Shown one piece after another: positions 51,273 through 52,574 of a stretch of DNA of 52,574 nt. The stretch's first letter is position 1. Each line of letters begins with the position of its first letter. Source of the DNA: Desulfobacterium sp. (GTDB lineage: Bacteria; Desulfobacterota; Desulfobacteria; Desulfobacterales; Desulfobacteraceae). The DNA lies in the NCBI GenBank assembly GCA_016342325.1, contig JAEINR010000037.1:1-52574 (forward strand), in the 5' to 3' direction. Position numbers and translations under genes: made by a program. The notes below the pieces were generated by a model that was not told the origin of the DNA, did no database searches, and was given only the letters and a program-made list of their open reading frames with translations.

Positions 51273-51283
51273 CCTTAAAAAAT

Positions 51284-51320
51284 AATAGTTGTCAAGTGTA
51301 ACCTGATGTTGACAACTATT
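51284..51320. repeat. Perfect 12-bp inverted repeat between the tRNAs
   Basis: AATAGTTGTCAA (51284-51295) and TTGACAACTATT (51309-51320) with a 13-nt loop. Lying between two cotranscribed tRNAs, it could be a processing hairpin, a partial terminator, or a protein site. Confidence 0.65.
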
Positions 51321-51330
51321 GCAAGTTTTA

Positions 51331-51415
51331 GCCGAAGTGGTGGAATTGGTAGACACGCTAGACTTAGGATCTAGTGCCGCGAGGCGTAGGAGTTCAAGTC
51401 TCCTCTTCGGTACCA
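51331..51415 (+). tRNA. tRNA-Leu (anticodon TAG)
   Basis: Acceptor GCCGAAG/CTTCGGT with a G-U first pair, anticodon loop CTTAGGA giving TAG, class II variable arm, T-arm with GTTCAAGTC, discriminator A and encoded CCA (51413-51415). It reads CUA and CUN codons and closes the tRNA operon. Confidence 0.95.
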
Positions 51416-51428
51416 CACATGATATCAA

Positions 51429-51470
51429 GGGGTTAAAGTGAAGTATAACATTCACTTTAACCCCTTTTTT
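51429..51470 (+). terminator. Rho-independent terminator of the tRNA-Leu operon
   Basis: A perfect 14-bp stem GGGGTTAAAGTGAA/TTCACTTTAACCCC (51429-51442, 51451-51464), an 8-nt loop and T6 (51465-51470). Confidence 0.95.
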
Positions 51471-51802
51471 GTGTCTTGGTCAACGGTATGGTCAACACTT
51501 GCGGATTTAGGTCGCTTTTTGTTGACCAAGCGTTGACCAAAATTTTTATTGAATGCGCTAAGATTGTATTCCAGTACCTCCGTTTGAGGCAGGCAATTTT
51601 ATATATTAGAAAGTTGAGTTTGAGGGGGCAAGTTGGTCATACAGATTGACTGTGCAATCTAATCTCCAATAAAGTTGCTTTTTGATGATCGTATCCTTGC
51701 TATTTTTTTTGTTCGGGTGTATCGAAAAATAGGTTTTTTTATATGTGATAAAAAAATCAAATAAAGACCGTGGAATAACTGATCATAAGGGATGACCAAA
51801 TA
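51471..51802. other. AT-rich intergenic DNA after the tRNA-Leu operon
   Basis: No gene is seen. It carries the nested inverted repeats at 51476-51540 and otherwise only AT-rich sequence leading to the Sel1-repeat gene. An integrase gene is not present in this window. Confidence 0.5.
51476..51540. repeat. Nested inverted repeats of a TTGGTCAAC motif
   Basis: The outer pair TTGGTCAACG (51476-51485) and CGTTGACCAA (51531-51540) encloses an inner pair TGGTCAAC (51489-51496) and GTTGACCA (51521-51528). Two direct copies thus lie on each side of a 24-nt centre. This looks like paired binding sites for a dimer or an integrase arm region, just beyond a tRNA 3' end. Confidence 0.7.
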
Positions 51803-52489
51803 ATGCAAAAAAAAATTTTGTGTTGCTTTTTTTTTTGTCATACACTGTGGTTTTTTCCTATTGCCATTGCAGGGAATGAAAGTCCTTTTGCCGAGAGCCT
51901 TAGAGCTAATAGATATCTCGCTGAAACTGGAGATTCTGAAGGTCAATACCAATTGGGTAAACATTTTGATTATGGATGGGGTGTTGCCCATGATGCGGTA
52001 GAGGCAGCAAAATGGTATAGGAAAGCAGCATTTCAAGGAAATATCGAAGCACAACATTCCCTTGGATTATTGAATACTCATGCGGGTAATTATATTTTCG
52101 CCAATCCTAAAGACTCTGTAAAATGGTTCAGAGCTGCTGCAGAACAAGGGCATGTCTCGTCGCAGGCGTTTCTCGCTGATGCATATGTTGAGGGTAACGG
52201 TGTCGTGCGTAATTATGCCGAAGCAGCTAAATGGTATCAGAAGGCTACGGTTCAGGGTGACGGAATGGCAATGCATGGTTTGGCGGTTTTGTATGCAAAA
52301 GGCTTTGGCATCCCAAAAGATTTGGTGAAAGCATATGCTTGGAATAATGTTTCTGCGACTCAAGGTTGGGGTATTGCGAAAACATACCGAAAGGGATTGG
52401 AGAAAATGATGACCAGAGTACAATTGAATCAAGCACAAAAAATGTCAATAGAACTATTCAAAAAATACGGCACAGAGCATAGGGATTGA
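51803..52489 (+). CDS. Secreted Sel1-repeat protein
   Basis: A 228-residue protein with an N-terminal signal peptide (about 1-23, cleavage after AIA) and four Sel1-like repeats (about 42-190). Repeat landmarks are DAVEAAKWYRKAAFQGNIEA, DSVKWFRAAAEQGHVSSQ and YAEAAKWYQKATVQGDGMAM. Sel1 proteins act as binding scaffolds; the partner is unknown. Base composition is clearly more AT-rich than in the core genes, suggesting transfer. AAGGG lies about 12 nt before the ATG. A hairpin follows at 52513-52549. Confidence 0.85.
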   Translation: MQKKILCCFFFCHTLWFFPIAIAGNESPFAESLRANRYLAETGDSEGQYQLGKHFDYGWGVAHDAVEAAKWYRKAAFQGNIEAQHSLGLLNTHAGNYIFANPKDSVKWFRAAAEQGHVSSQAFLADAYVEGNGVVRNYAEAAKWYQKATVQGDGMAMHGLAVLYAKGFGIPKDLVKAYAWNNVSATQGWGIAKTYRKGLEKMMTRVQLNQAQKMSIELFKKYGTEHRD

Positions 52490-52512
52490 ACAGATATTAT
52501 TCTAACGAATAA

Positions 52513-52549
52513 GGATAGATCGTGTGAGGAACGAACCACGATCTTATCC
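52513..52549 (+). terminator. Possible hairpin after the Sel1 gene
   Basis: GGATAGATCGTG (52513-52524) pairs with CACGATCTTATCC (52537-52549) with one bulged base. No T-run follows directly, so terminator function is uncertain. Confidence 0.4.
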
Positions 52550-52574
52550 GGTTGTTGGACAAGCCCGGTGTTTT

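Noticed and set aside
1-52574. CRISPR arrays, rRNA genes and complete prophage
   Set aside because: No regularly spaced repeats with unique spacers, no rRNA-like stretch, and no phage structural genes were seen in the window.

Overview
The window looks like about 50 kb of conserved chromosome from an anaerobic, Gram-negative member of the Desulfobacterota, most likely a sulfate reducer close to Desulfobacterium or Desulfobacter. This placement is an inference. It rests on a selenocysteine tRNA, a futalosine-pathway menaquinone gene (mqnB), a LarC nickel-pincer enzyme, the gene order pgpA-recA-alaS, REC-DUF3369 signalling proteins, and an outer-membrane machinery (LptE, CpoB, an OmpA-type lipoprotein). 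No rRNA, CRISPR array, complete insertion sequence or phage is visible.

Layout. (1) 1-2385: an AT-rich accessory edge. It holds three 23-bp tandem repeats resembling a transposon end, selC (tRNA-Sec, minus strand), one orphan gene with an N-terminal DUF3553-like domain, and about 0.7 kb without a credible gene. (2) 2386-10985, plus strand: M20 peptidase, larC, pgpA, recA, alaS and two YejB/YejE-like ABC permeases, mostly tightly packed. (3) 11041-16955, minus strand: a REP-like repeat pair, a ParB-like protein, an ABC-F ATPase with an attenuator-like leader, a methyltransferase, a COG1313 radical SAM protein with an Mth938-like partner, and a VWA/TSP3/OmpA lipoprotein. (4) 17068-26751, minus strand: a terminator, a possible structured RNA, then topA, dprA, cpoB, secF, secD, yajC, a LysM-like membrane protein and RNase G (transcribed from rng towards topA). 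(5) 26976-33603: leuS-lptE, rpsT on the opposite strand, and murJ-ftsB-like-TPR-rhodanese-MauE. (6) 33677-41174: an M48 protease with ihfA, then a hybrid histidine kinase, purB, a REC-DUF3369-HD-GYP protein and a CheX-like protein. (7) 41297-44053: a small conserved protein, DUF2804 and AMMECR1, and a CBS protein. (8) 44270-51076, minus strand: ribF-def-fmt-rsmB-rpe-aroQ-mqnB-AI2E transporter, with many stop/start overlaps. (9) 51110-52574: two tRNA-Leu genes with their own promoter, a strong terminator, nested inverted repeats, and a secreted Sel1-repeat protein in AT-rich DNA that resembles the start of another island.

Most genes are housekeeping: DNA repair and topology, translation, protein export, envelope assembly and cofactor synthesis. 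The points most worth following up are the kinase / HD-GYP / CheX-like group around purB, the terminator in the ABC-F leader, the cloverleaf-like element after topA, the palindrome over the rpsT promoter, the envelope-sulfur operon after murJ, and the mobile-DNA signatures beside tRNA-Sec and tRNA-Leu.
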